Shown: one piece after another, positions 7,572 to 15,044 of the stretch
How the letters are laid out: each line of letters opens with the position of its first letter
Position numbering within the stretch: the first letter of the stretch is position 1
Assembly (NCBI GenBank): GCA_024401025.1
Contig: JAKSLV010000012.1
Span: 1-38,329, forward strand
Direction of reading: 5' to 3'
From: Bacteroidales bacterium
GTDB lineage: Bacteria > Bacteroidota > Bacteroidia > Bacteroidales > UBA3824
Length of the DNA stretch: 38,329 bases
Position numbers and translations under genes: made by a program
The notes under the pieces: generated by a model
What the model was told of the DNA's origin: nothing
The model's input: the letters and a program-made list of their open reading frames with translations, nothing else
Database searches by the model: none

Positions 7572-9335
7572 ATGTCGAAATATAGAGAATTTTATATATT
7601 ACTGATGCTGTCGTTGCTTGTTCTTATTGCGCCGGCCGCCTATGCCGGGGGCGACGATATCAACGTGCTGCTTCAGAACCTGAAGGCCGCCAAGTCAGAT
7701 AAGGACAAGGCCGAGGCCGGATTGGCCGTTACCAAATATTACAGGGAGAAAAACGATTCCAGATGCGTAACCTATGGACTGCCAGCCGTAAAGCCCGCCA
7801 CAAAGGCCAAGCTGGACCTGGTGGCCGCCGAGCTCAACGGTCTTGTGGGCGATTATTATTTCGCCAACAAGTACTACAAGTTTGCCGTATCGCCGCTGGA
7901 GGCCGAATATTCCATCGAGAAGCGCCTCCTGAAGGCCGTGCTGAGGTCGCAGACATGCTACAAGCTGGGTTTCTGCTACTCGCAGCTGGGCAACAACAAG
8001 AAGGCCAAGAAATATTACGACGAGTCCTGGAGCCTGGCCCGCAAGCTGGGCGACAAGGAGCTCATGAACAAGCTCACCAAGGTTTTGTGCGATGTGTCGG
8101 TGGCCGCCAAGGACTACAAGAGCGCCTACGAGTACATGAACCAGTATTTCCAGACCGAGACCAAGAAGTTCAAGGACGAGAACGCAAGGCTCTCTGGCGT
8201 AAACGAGGAGCAGAGTCAGCTTATAGTTCAGCAGGATTCCACCATCAGCGAGATCACGCTTCAGAACGAGATTCTGGAGCAGTCGCGTCAGTTGCTGGCC
8301 CAGAGGCTCGAGAACCAGCAGCTCAAGCTCAAAAACACCGAGCAGGAGCTCAAGATCGAGGCTCAGCAGCATCAGATCGAAAAAGACTACCGCATAAAGC
8401 TGGCCTGGGGAGTGGCCTTTGTGCTGATGCTGCTGATAGCGGCGGTGCTGGCATTTGTGCAGAAGCGCCGCACCAACAGGGAGCTCTCGGCCAAGAACGA
8501 AGAGATTACACGCAAGAATGCGCTGATAGAGAGCAAGAACATGGAGATTTCGAAGAATCTGGCCGTTATCAGCGAAAAAAACCGCGACATTACCGATTCG
8601 CTTACATACGCCGGCAAGATACAGAAGGCCCTGCTGCGCACTTTCGACGAGCAGAGCCACATGCTGGGCGATTATTTCGTGTTCTACGCGCCCAAGGACA
8701 TAGTGTCGGGCGATTTCTACTGGTGTCACAAGCTGGACGGCAAGTTTGTGTTTACCGTGGGCGACTGTACGGGACACTCGGTGCCGGGCGCATTCATGAG
8801 CATGCTGGGATTGTCGCTGCTAAACCACATCGTGGTGCAGCAGGGCGTGTGCAAGGCTTCCAGCATCCTGGAGATGATGAGGTCGATGGTGAAATCGTAT
8901 CTGGGGCAGACCGGAATTAACGAGGAGCCCAAGGACGGAATGGACATGGCCCTCTGCGTGTGGGACATGGAGGCCGGCGAGGTGGATTTCTCGGGCGCCT
9001 ACAATCCGCTGCTGCACGTCAGGGATGGCGAGCTGTGGATGCACAACGCCGTAAAATCGCCCGTGGGCATCCACAACAGGGAGCTGCCTTTCACCGACGA
9101 GATTGTGAAGGTGCAGAAGGGCGACAGGCTCTTCATGTTCAGCGACGGATACTCCGACCAGTTTGGCGGCGAGCGTCAGGAGAAGTTCAAGATGGGCCGT
9201 TTCAAGAATCTCATCAAGGATACTTCCAACCTGCCGATGACCGTGCAGGCCGACAGGATTAGGCAGACTTATTACAATTGGAAGGGTGATTTCATCCAGA
9301 TTGACGATGTCTGCGTGCTTGGAGTAGAAATTTAG
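7572..9335 (+). CDS. TPR-containing membrane SpoIIE/PP2C-family serine phosphatase
   Basis: This is a 587-aa protein. It has an N-terminal signal sequence (1-25), a periplasmic TPR-like helical region (about 30-190), a coiled coil (about 205-275), a transmembrane helix (about 275-297) and a second coiled coil (to about 345). A cytoplasmic SpoIIE-type PP2C domain covers about 355-587. Metal-binding and catalytic motifs are intact: SGDFYW, DCTGHSVPGAFMSM, FSDGYSDQFGG and a terminal DDVCVLGV. It should dephosphorylate a phosphoserine/threonine regulator in response to a periplasmic signal. The siaC-like gene lies 98 bases downstream, making SiaC the likely substrate by analogy with SiaA-SiaC of Pseudomonas. 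Two paralogues occur at 28541 and 30889. Confidence 0.92.
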   Translation: MSKYREFYILLMLSLLVLIAPAAYAGGDDINVLLQNLKAAKSDKDKAEAGLAVTKYYREKNDSRCVTYGLPAVKPATKAKLDLVAAELNGLVGDYYFANKYYKFAVSPLEAEYSIEKRLLKAVLRSQTCYKLGFCYSQLGNNKKAKKYYDESWSLARKLGDKELMNKLTKVLCDVSVAAKDYKSAYEYMNQYFQTETKKFKDENARLSGVNEEQSQLIVQQDSTISEITLQNEILEQSRQLLAQRLENQQLKLKNTEQELKIEAQQHQIEKDYRIKLAWGVAFVLMLLIAAVLAFVQKRRTNRELSAKNEEITRKNALIESKNMEISKNLAVISEKNRDITDSLTYAGKIQKALLRTFDEQSHMLGDYFVFYAPKDIVSGDFYWCHKLDGKFVFTVGDCTGHSVPGAFMSMLGLSLLNHIVVQQGVCKASSILEMMRSMVKSYLGQTGINEEPKDGMDMALCVWDMEAGEVDFSGAYNPLLHVRDGELWMHNAVKSPVGIHNRELPFTDEIVKVQKGDRLFMFSDGYSDQFGGERQEKFKMGRFKNLIKDTSNLPMTVQADRIRQTYYNWKGDFIQIDDVCVLGVEI

Positions 9336-9388
9336 AAAAAAATACGAAAAAAAGTGGTGTAAAAATTATACTTTCTGATTTTTATTTA

Positions 9389-9396
9389 TAACTTTG
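9389..9396 (+). promoter_or_regulatory. Probable -7 box for the siaC-like gene
   Basis: TAACTTTG fits TAnnTTTG, 38-45 bases before the ATG at 9434. This suggests the SiaC protein can be made independently of the phosphatase upstream. No good -33 box is visible. Confidence 0.5.
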
Positions 9397-9433
9397 TAAC
9401 GATTTATCAACCCAGAATTCAATTTAATCTATT

Positions 9434-9814
9434 ATGGAGAACATTCACATAGTTGGCTCGCATGATGGCTACTTTGTCCCAACGGTGGACTTTAATTACC
9501 AGAACGGTGTCTGCGACATCTCTGGAGAGTCGTTCCTGGAGGAGACAAATGTATTTTACGCTCCGCTTATCTCGTGGATCAGGGAGTACACAAAAACCGG
9601 CTTGCCATTGGTTTTCAACTGCAAGCTCACATACTTCAACACTAGTTCCACCAAGAGTCTTCTGGATATCTTCAAGATCCTGAAGAAGTACGAGACAGAT
9701 GGCGGTCAGGTTACCGTAAACTGGTATTACGACAACGAGGATCTCGACCTTGAGGAGGCTATTCAGGACTACATCACTGATACCGGACTCAAGATCAACA
9801 TGATTAATTTCTAA
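9434..9814 (+). CDS. siaC: SiaC-family regulatory phosphoprotein (DUF1987)
   Basis: This 126-aa small cytosolic protein has the STAS-like fold of the DUF1987/SiaC family. The diagnostic segment is KLTYFNTSSTKSLLDIF (about 64-80). T70 in the FNTSS motif aligns with Thr68, the residue of Pseudomonas aeruginosa SiaC that is phosphorylated by SiaB and dephosphorylated by SiaA. In that system unphosphorylated SiaC activates a diguanylate cyclase (SiaD); here no GGDEF protein or SiaB-type kinase is visible, so the output is unknown. It directly follows a SpoIIE-type phosphatase. The symbol is by family only. Confidence 0.88.
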   Translation: MENIHIVGSHDGYFVPTVDFNYQNGVCDISGESFLEETNVFYAPLISWIREYTKTGLPLVFNCKLTYFNTSSTKSLLDIFKILKKYETDGGQVTVNWYYDNEDLDLEEAIQDYITDTGLKINMINF

Positions 9815-9842
9815 GTATATAATTAGGATTATCTTTATAAAT

Positions 9843-9908
9843 AAAGATAGCGCATTTCGTGGAGCGGGGCCACAAAGGCTTCCTTCTTCCATGAAGTGCG
9901 CTATTTTT
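9843..9908. terminator. Bidirectional terminator between siaC-like and outer-membrane genes
   Basis: About 20-base arms (9843-9862 and 9889-9908), with a few mismatches, begin with A-runs and end with T-runs. They separate the convergent siaC-like gene and the outer-membrane barrel gene. The 26-base loop is unusually long and GC-rich. Confidence 0.75.
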
Positions 9909-9929
9909 GTTTCTTTGTGATTTATCTTT

Positions 9930-10601
9930 CTAATAGTGCCGGAACTTTTTGCCTGCCAGCATGAATGCCAGTCCGGCGTTAAGCGATAGTCCGTGGTTTT
10001 TTATCTTGCGCTCGCTGCGGTTGGATATGTTAACGAATCCGTATTCGTAGGCGCCCTCTATTATCAGCCTTACGCTGCCTACGCCTATCTCGGCGCCTAT
10101 GGCCACCTTGGGGCCGATGTCGATTTTCTTGTAGTAGTCTTTGGATTCCCATTCGTGGCTCTGGTCCAGATAGTCGCCCCTGATTATCCTGTGGCCGGCT
10201 GTTCCGCCTATGTAGAGACCCGCGCCCACGTATACGGGAACGTATGGCGTGTAGAATCTGGCGTTGGGATATACGTGGAAGAAGTTGAGGTCGGATTGGA
10301 AACGGCCCTTCATATCGCTGATTTCGTAGTTCTCGCCCTTGGCTGTGTAGTAACATTCGGCATACACCCTCAACATCTCGTTCGGGAACAGGAAACCGAA
10401 GCCTCCGCCCATCTGTATTCCCAGCCTGCCATCCATGAAGCCCTTGTTTTCGGGCTCGGAGTTCACGAAATTGGATGCCACGGCGCCGCCCTTAAACTCC
10501 ATACAGTATCTTTGCCCGTATGCGCTGCCTCCGCTGCAAAACAATGCAGCCATAGTGGTGGCTATGGCTGCTGCTATGGTTAAAATCCTGCTTTTTGACA
10601 T
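9930..10601 (-). CDS. PorT-like outer-membrane beta-barrel protein
   Basis: This is a 223-aa protein. The signal peptide ends at about residue 29 (SAYGQ). It is followed by alternating amphipathic strands rich in Gly and aromatics (MGGGFGFLF, VPVYVGAGLYIGG, VAIGAEIGVGSVRLIIEGAYEYG, LSLNAGLAFML), typical of eight-stranded OMP_b-brl/PorT barrels of Bacteroidota. The last residues are charged rather than aromatic until HY at the end. Its first 22 bases overlap the end of folP, so it is translated from the same mRNA. The specific function is unknown. Confidence 0.82.
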   Translation of the reverse strand: MSKSRILTIAAAIATTMAALFCSGGSAYGQRYCMEFKGGAVASNFVNSEPENKGFMDGRLGIQMGGGFGFLFPNEMLRVYAECYYTAKGENYEISDMKGRFQSDLNFFHVYPNARFYTPYVPVYVGAGLYIGGTAGHRIIRGDYLDQSHEWESKDYYKKIDIGPKVAIGAEIGVGSVRLIIEGAYEYGFVNISNRSERKIKNHGLSLNAGLAFMLAGKKFRHY

Positions 10602-11434
10602 ATCTGTATTGTTTCCATTGCCGGTTTTACGTCATGTACGCGCAGTATGCCTGCGCCCTTGGATATCGCTATGGTGTTAAGCACCGTGGTGCCGTTCAGC
10701 GATTCCTGAGGTGTGCCGCCCAGCAGTTTGTATATCATCGATTTACGGGATACTCCCACAAGTATGGGCAGCCCGAATATCCTAAGGGTGTCCATGTTTT
10801 GGAGCAGCTCGTAGTTTTGGTCCAGTGTTTTGGCGAATCCGAATCCAGGGTCCAGTATTATGTCATTGGCTCCCAGCAGCTTCAATTTCTCCACCTGAGT
10901 GGCGAAAAACTTTATTATCTCGTCCATCATGTTGCCGTACTGGCAATGCTCGCCCATGTTCTGAGGCGTTCCCTTCATGTGCATGAGTATGTATGGCGCT
11001 TTGGTTTTGGCCACGGCATCCAGCATGCCGGGATCCAGCATGCCTCCCGATATGTCGTTTATGATGTCGGCCCCGAATTCCTCTATGGCCCTCAAGGCCA
11101 CTCCGGCGCGGAATGTGTCTATTGATACTATGGCGTCGGGAAACTCGCGGCGTATTATCCTCATGGCGCTGCCAAGCCTCTCGCACTCGGTATCAGGGCT
11201 TATGTCCTCGCATCCCGGGCGTGTGCTGTAGGCGCCCAGGTCTATGAATGTGGCGCCCTCTTCCAGATGTTTCCTCACCTGGCTGATTATCTTTTCCTCG
11301 GTGTTGCAGCGGCTCTGGTCGTAAAACGAATCGGGTGTAACGTTTACTATGCCCATCACTTTGGGTGTGGATAGGTCTATCAGCCTTCCGCGGCAGCAGA
11401 TCTGGCTGTGGCTGTTAGTAATTGTCGCTGTCAT
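10580..11434 (-). CDS. folP: Dihydropteroate synthase
   Basis: This 284-aa TIM-barrel enzyme joins p-aminobenzoate to dihydropterin pyrophosphate in folate synthesis; it is the sulfonamide target. Signatures are MGIVNVTPDSFYD (about 27-39), DLGAYSTRPG (65-74), DPGFGFAKTLDQNYELL and the C-terminal GVSRKSMIYKLLGG. All standard substrate-binding segments are present. The start overlaps the end of the upstream SPOR-like gene by 20 bases and its end overlaps the barrel gene by 22 bases. In many Bacteroidota folP is next to cdaA; here cdaA is 8 kb away. Confidence 0.97.
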   Translation of the reverse strand: MTATITNSHSQICCRGRLIDLSTPKVMGIVNVTPDSFYDQSRCNTEEKIISQVRKHLEEGATFIDLGAYSTRPGCEDISPDTECERLGSAMRIIRREFPDAIVSIDTFRAGVALRAIEEFGADIINDISGGMLDPGMLDAVAKTKAPYILMHMKGTPQNMGEHCQYGNMMDEIIKFFATQVEKLKLLGANDIILDPGFGFAKTLDQNYELLQNMDTLRIFGLPILVGVSRKSMIYKLLGGTPQESLNGTTVLNTIAISKGAGILRVHDVKPAMETIQICQKAGF

Positions 11435-12341
11435 CTTTTATGTCTTGCTGTCGTTTGCCGTTCTTGTATTTCACCACAAATGCGCCCTTCACCTTCATGC
11501 GGATTTTGGCGGCCTTGGCCTCCTCGTATGTGTCGTATCGGCCCACCAGGTAGCGGTAGGTGCCGTCGGTGTATTCGTTGTTTATCACCTCGGTGGTGTT
11601 GTATACCTTTTTCTGGAGGAATTCCAGTGTAAGGGGTGTTACGTCGGCGGCTATCTGCACCTTGTAGTGTATGCGGTCGGGCTGCACGGCTGGTGTCTTG
11701 GGCATTTCGTCCACCTCGGGGATGTCTTCCTCCACGGCCTTTGGCTCTGGCTTGTCGAATATTCCCAGTATCATTGTAAGGTTCTCCACCTGCTTGTCGA
11801 TGGCCTCGGTCTGATACGAGGCGTATTTCTCATGGGCCTTTGCCACGCTCTGTGGCGATGCCTTCTTGTCGGTGGGTATGCTGTTGGCGGCAGCCTCAGC
11901 CCTCGTCCAGCAGTTTTCGGTTTCTTCCAGGAGTTCTGATACTTTGTCTAGCTTGCTGTCTGGCACGTCCACCAGCTTGTCCTCTATGTCGGCCTTGTAT
12001 ATGTCGTATATGGATTTCTGAGCCTTCTCCATCATTGTGTAGGCGGCTATCTTCTTTGTCAATATCGGGGCTTCCTTGGCCTCGGCCTCCTTCAGGGCTT
12101 TTTTCTGCTTGCTTTTCTTAAGCTTGGCGGCGTCGGCTTTCATCTTGTCGACATCCTTCTGGCTCTTGTTGGCCTGCTCCAGCTGCTGCATGGCTTTGTC
12201 GAGTTTGGCTTCGGCTTCCTCCAGGTCTGATACGCTCTGCGAGAGGTTTTCCTTTATTGTTTCTTTTACGTCTACATCCTGGGCCCACGATGCTGTGTGC
12301 ATCAGTGCTGCCATCATTATTGCAAAAACAATTTTCTTCAT
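11415..12341 (-). CDS. Exported coiled-coil protein with SPOR-like C-terminal domain
   Basis: This is a 308-aa protein. Residues 1-20 form a signal peptide (ASWAQ). A long charged, Lys/Glu/Ala-rich helical region (about 25-200) is probably coiled coil. A Pro/Glu linker (about 200-225) leads to a C-terminal domain of about 75 residues (IHYKVQIAA..., YRYLVGRYDTYEEAKAAK, GAFVVKYKNGKR). That domain has the beta-alpha-beta signature of SPOR-like domains that bind denuded peptidoglycan. A periplasmic role at the cell wall is inferred. It is the first gene of an overlapping three-gene cluster with folP and the barrel protein. No clear promoter box was found upstream. Confidence 0.8.
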   Translation of the reverse strand: MKKIVFAIMMAALMHTASWAQDVDVKETIKENLSQSVSDLEEAEAKLDKAMQQLEQANKSQKDVDKMKADAAKLKKSKQKKALKEAEAKEAPILTKKIAAYTMMEKAQKSIYDIYKADIEDKLVDVPDSKLDKVSELLEETENCWTRAEAAANSIPTDKKASPQSVAKAHEKYASYQTEAIDKQVENLTMILGIFDKPEPKAVEEDIPEVDEMPKTPAVQPDRIHYKVQIAADVTPLTLEFLQKKVYNTTEVINNEYTDGTYRYLVGRYDTYEEAKAAKIRMKVKGAFVVKYKNGKRQQDIKDDSDNY

Positions 12342-12378
12342 GGTTGTAATGGTGTTAGGTTATGTATAAATTCTTTTT

Positions 12379-12392
12379 GCCCCTTGGGGGCT
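12379..12392. repeat. Short GC-rich palindrome
   Basis: A GCCCC-TT-GGGGGC type palindrome stands out in AT-rich DNA between the SPOR-like gene and the terminator at 12446. It has no T-run in the sense direction, so it is not a terminator. It resembles the other GC-rich intergenic palindromes at 22583 and 37545 in style, though not in sequence. Confidence 0.4.
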
Positions 12393-12445
12393 GCTGAGAT
12401 TTCTGCAATAAGTGTTCCGAAAAATTCTGGAACCCTCTTTTACGC

Positions 12446-12486
12446 AAAAAAATCCGCTGGAACATAAATTCCAACGGATTTTTTGA
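12446..12486. terminator. Intrinsic terminator of the zinc-ribbon gene
   Basis: A stem of about 16 bp (12447-12463 with 12470-12486) is built of an A-run, TCCGCTGGAA, a 6-base loop, and the complement ending in a T-run. It lies 25 bases past the stop of the minus-strand zinc-ribbon gene, and the A/T tracts allow function on both strands. Confidence 0.85.
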
Positions 12487-12511
12487 ATGTTTATTGTATG
12501 TGTGATATACC

Positions 12512-13630
12512 TTACTTGCTCATAAGCATGAAGAGCAAAACAATCACGGCAATTACTGCGAGTATTGCTATTGCAATCTTTGCGGCGCTGTATGGACGGT
12601 CGCCCTTTATCTCGCCGGTCTGTCCGTTTACCACAAAGCGGTACGACTTGTCGCCGTAGCGGAATGCGCAGAGCCATATAGGAAGCAGTATGTGCTTGAA
12701 TGTGAGGTCGCTGAAGGTTGTGGTCTTAGATTCGATCTTCTGCTCGTCGCCGCCGATGTCCTCGCATACCTTGTCCTCAATCTCGTCTTCCATTACGTCC
12801 TTGGCCTTGTCGAATCCTGTCTTGAGGTCCACGCTGTAGGTCTCGGTCTTGAAGCCCGAGAGGAATTTCTCGTCGTATGGCACCAGCTTGTCGAGCTTCC
12901 ACTTCTTCAGGTTGTCGAGGAAGTGTGATGGCAGCGAGTTGCTGGCTGGTATCAGGATGTCGTCGAACGATACGTGCACCTTGCCCCATGCTGGATACCA
13001 TCTTGTGTGCTTTACCTGACGGGTTTTGGTTTTGCCGTCCTGGTCGCGGTATTCCTCCTCGGTGTAGTAATATTCGCCTCGCTTTCCCTGATACCTGGTG
13101 TATGTCTCGGCATCGTATGTCCAGTAAGGCATGTACATTCCTGTAAGGCCCGAATCCAGCTTGGCCACATTCTTGAGGTCGCTGGGCGCAAACCACAGAT
13201 CCTTTATCCACTGGTTGTAGAGCTCCTGACCCTTGCGGCTGTCGATCTCGAATGGGAGTATTGCCTTGGGCTTCAGCTGTTTTACGGTGTTGTCCTGCTT
13301 TACGGTGAGAGGGCTTCCGCAGAAGTCGCATTTCGACGATACCACGTTGTTCTGGAAAGTGGTTTCGGCGCCACAGCAGTTGCACTTTACGGCGTGAACC
13401 TCCTCTAGCTGCTCGTCGCCGATGTTGTTGAGGGCGGCTTCCAGATCCAGCTCCTTAACGGCCTCGGCCATCTTGCTCTGATCGATCTTTATCTCGTTCA
13501 TTGTGCCGCAAAACTCGCATTTCAGGCTCATTGAACCTGGAGCGAATGTAAGTTTGGCGCCGCAGCATGAGCATATTATCTCGTTCTGGTTGGTGGCGCT
13601 TGGTGCCTGTGGCATTTCGTTGTTTTCCAT
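12512..13630 (-). CDS. Double zinc-ribbon protein with C-terminal membrane anchor (YdjG-like)
   Basis: This is a 372-aa protein. The first zinc ribbon has C20xxC23 and C38xxC41; the second, at about 82-105, has CNCCGAETTF and KCDFCGS. A soluble domain of about 230 residues follows, containing paired aromatic blocks (YMPYWTYDAET, HTRWYPAWGKV). A single transmembrane helix at the C-terminus completes the protein. The architecture resembles Bacillus subtilis YdjG, which works with the SPFH protein YdjI and recruits PspA at the membrane. The gene upstream here is exactly such an SPFH protein. No PspA gene is in view. A role in membrane-stress or membrane organisation is inferred. The 102-base gap to the SPFH gene holds a hairpin. 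Confidence 0.8.
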   Translation of the reverse strand: MENNEMPQAPSATNQNEIICSCCGAKLTFAPGSMSLKCEFCGTMNEIKIDQSKMAEAVKELDLEAALNNIGDEQLEEVHAVKCNCCGAETTFQNNVVSSKCDFCGSPLTVKQDNTVKQLKPKAILPFEIDSRKGQELYNQWIKDLWFAPSDLKNVAKLDSGLTGMYMPYWTYDAETYTRYQGKRGEYYYTEEEYRDQDGKTKTRQVKHTRWYPAWGKVHVSFDDILIPASNSLPSHFLDNLKKWKLDKLVPYDEKFLSGFKTETYSVDLKTGFDKAKDVMEDEIEDKVCEDIGGDEQKIESKTTTFSDLTFKHILLPIWLCAFRYGDKSYRFVVNGQTGEIKGDRPYSAAKIAIAILAVIAVIVLLFMLMSK

Positions 13631-13654
13631 ATTTGGTCTATAATACTAATTAAC

Positions 13655-13692
13655 ATAAGGCAGAACGGCAATGTTCCGCCGATCTGCCTTAT
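13655..13692 (-). promoter_or_regulatory. Intercistronic hairpin between SPFH and zinc-ribbon genes
   Basis: Ten-base perfect arms ATAAGGCAGA (13655-13664) and TCTGCCTTAT (13683-13692) enclose an inner complementary GC segment. On the minus strand it is not followed by a strong T-run, so it more likely stabilises mRNA or attenuates than fully terminates. Confidence 0.55.
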
Positions 13693-13732
13693 GGTTATTA
13701 CAAAATTTGTTTTCTCATTGATTAGCCAGCTG

Positions 13733-14908
13733 TTACAAAGCTGGAGGAGCGCCTGCGCCTGGCATTGGAGGAGGAGGTACAGCGCCGCCTGCGTTAAACA
13801 ATGCTGCAAGCTCTGGAACCTGACCTGCTGCTGTCCATCCAGCCATGCCCTGTGCCCATACCATACTCTGAGCGTTGAACTGGCCCTGAGCTGCGTACTG
13901 CTGGAGCTGAGATACTGGGTAAGGACCAGTCTGCTGGCCGTTTACAGCCACGTAGTACTGTGCGCCGCCTGGCATTGGAGGAGGAGCCATGCCGCCCATT
14001 GGCTGGCCGTAGCCCTGCTGCATGCCGTATCCGCCCTGCATCATGTGCTGCTGGTTCATCATATTCTGCTGGTTCATCATGTTCTGCATCATCATCATGC
14101 CCATCATGCCTTCCATTCCGCCGCCGCCGCCGGGGTTGGCTGCTGCCGCCTTCATGGCATCTGCCTGAGCCTTGGCCTGGTATGTGCCCATGCCGCCCAT
14201 CATGTTGATGCTTACGCCCTCCTTGAGAGCCTTCTGGAGGTCTTCTGGAAGGTTAACGTTGTTGATGAGGAACTTGGTGAACTGCAAACCGTAGTCCTTG
14301 TTCTCCTCGTTGATGTACTGCTCGCAGTACTGGCCGAGGTCGCGGAGGTGGGCAGCGTACTGTGCTACAGAGTATCCGCTCTGGCCCAAAGCGATGGTGA
14401 TGTTCTGGGCGATGATGCTGCGGAGCTCGTCGGCAATCTCCTCCATCTTGTACTCGCTCTTTGTGCCTGATACCTTGGTAACGAAAGCGCCTGGATCAGC
14501 CACCTTTACAGAGTATGTACCGAAAGCGCGTACAGAGATGTCGCCGTACTTAGGATCAGATACGATTACCTCGCCTGGTGTGCCCCATTTCTGAGCTGTG
14601 AATATCTTGGTGTTTACAAAATATACCTCACACTTGAAAGGGCTGTTGAAAGCGTACTTCCAGCTCTTGAGAGATGTCAATACTGGAATGTTGTTGGTGT
14701 CGAGTGTGTACTTGCCTGGCATGAACACATCTCCGAGCTCACCCTCATGGATGAAAACTGCGGCCTGCGACTCGCGAACGATCAACTGTGCGCCGTTCTT
14801 GATCTCGTTGCCGCGGCAGTCGTACTGATGAAGAATTGTGTCAGTGCTCTGGTCCTGCCATTCAATGACATCGATAAACTGGCTTTTAGCCCAATCTAAT
14901 AATCCCAT
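13733..14908 (-). CDS. SPFH-domain protein with C-terminal GYF_2 domain (YdjI-like)
   Basis: This is a 391-aa protein. Residues about 20-250 form an SPFH/YdjI-type domain (VFIHEGELGDVFMPGKYTL, EYKMEEIADELRSIIAQNI). Residues about 270-310 form an unusual Met/Gln/Asn/Gly-rich linker. A GYF_2/DUF4339 domain follows at about 312-368 (YVAVNGQQTGPYPVSQL, SMVWAQGMAGW), with a Pro/Gly/Ala tail. There is no transmembrane helix, so membrane contact is probably peripheral or through the zinc-ribbon protein encoded next. SPFH proteins form ring-like scaffolds. The start is supported by a complete promoter upstream. Confidence 0.87.
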   Translation of the reverse strand: MGLLDWAKSQFIDVIEWQDQSTDTILHQYDCRGNEIKNGAQLIVRESQAAVFIHEGELGDVFMPGKYTLDTNNIPVLTSLKSWKYAFNSPFKCEVYFVNTKIFTAQKWGTPGEVIVSDPKYGDISVRAFGTYSVKVADPGAFVTKVSGTKSEYKMEEIADELRSIIAQNITIALGQSGYSVAQYAAHLRDLGQYCEQYINEENKDYGLQFTKFLINNVNLPEDLQKALKEGVSINMMGGMGTYQAKAQADAMKAAAANPGGGGGMEGMMGMMMMQNMMNQQNMMNQQHMMQGGYGMQQGYGQPMGGMAPPPMPGGAQYYVAVNGQQTGPYPVSQLQQYAAQGQFNAQSMVWAQGMAGWTAAGQVPELAALFNAGGAVPPPPMPGAGAPPAL

Positions 14909-14957
14909 AGTAAATAGTTTTTAATTGTTATTAAAAAATTGTTTGTATTTTCGGTTT

Positions 14958-14988
14958 CAAATTTAGGCATAATTTTGTATCTGCCAAA
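14958..14988 (-). promoter_or_regulatory. Promoter for the SPFH / zinc-ribbon operon
   Basis: On the minus strand TTTG (14985-14988), 19 bases, then TAAATTTG (14958-14965) is a full match to TTTG-N19-21-TAnnTTTG. It lies about 50 bases before the SPFH start. Confidence 0.75.
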
Positions 14989-15044
14989 TACTTTAACGCA
15001 TTTTTTTCCAAATTATGTCCTAATTTTAGTTTTTTTTGTGATTT

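Noticed and set aside
7695-8777. Minus-strand open frame (360 codons) opposite the first phosphatase gene
   Set aside because: Antisense shadow of a well-supported coding region; no recognisable domain or promoter.
9843-9908. Long-looped inverted repeat as a possible attC or recombination site
   Set aside because: It lies between convergent genes with A/T tracts at both ends, which fits a bidirectional terminator; no integrase or cassette structure is nearby.
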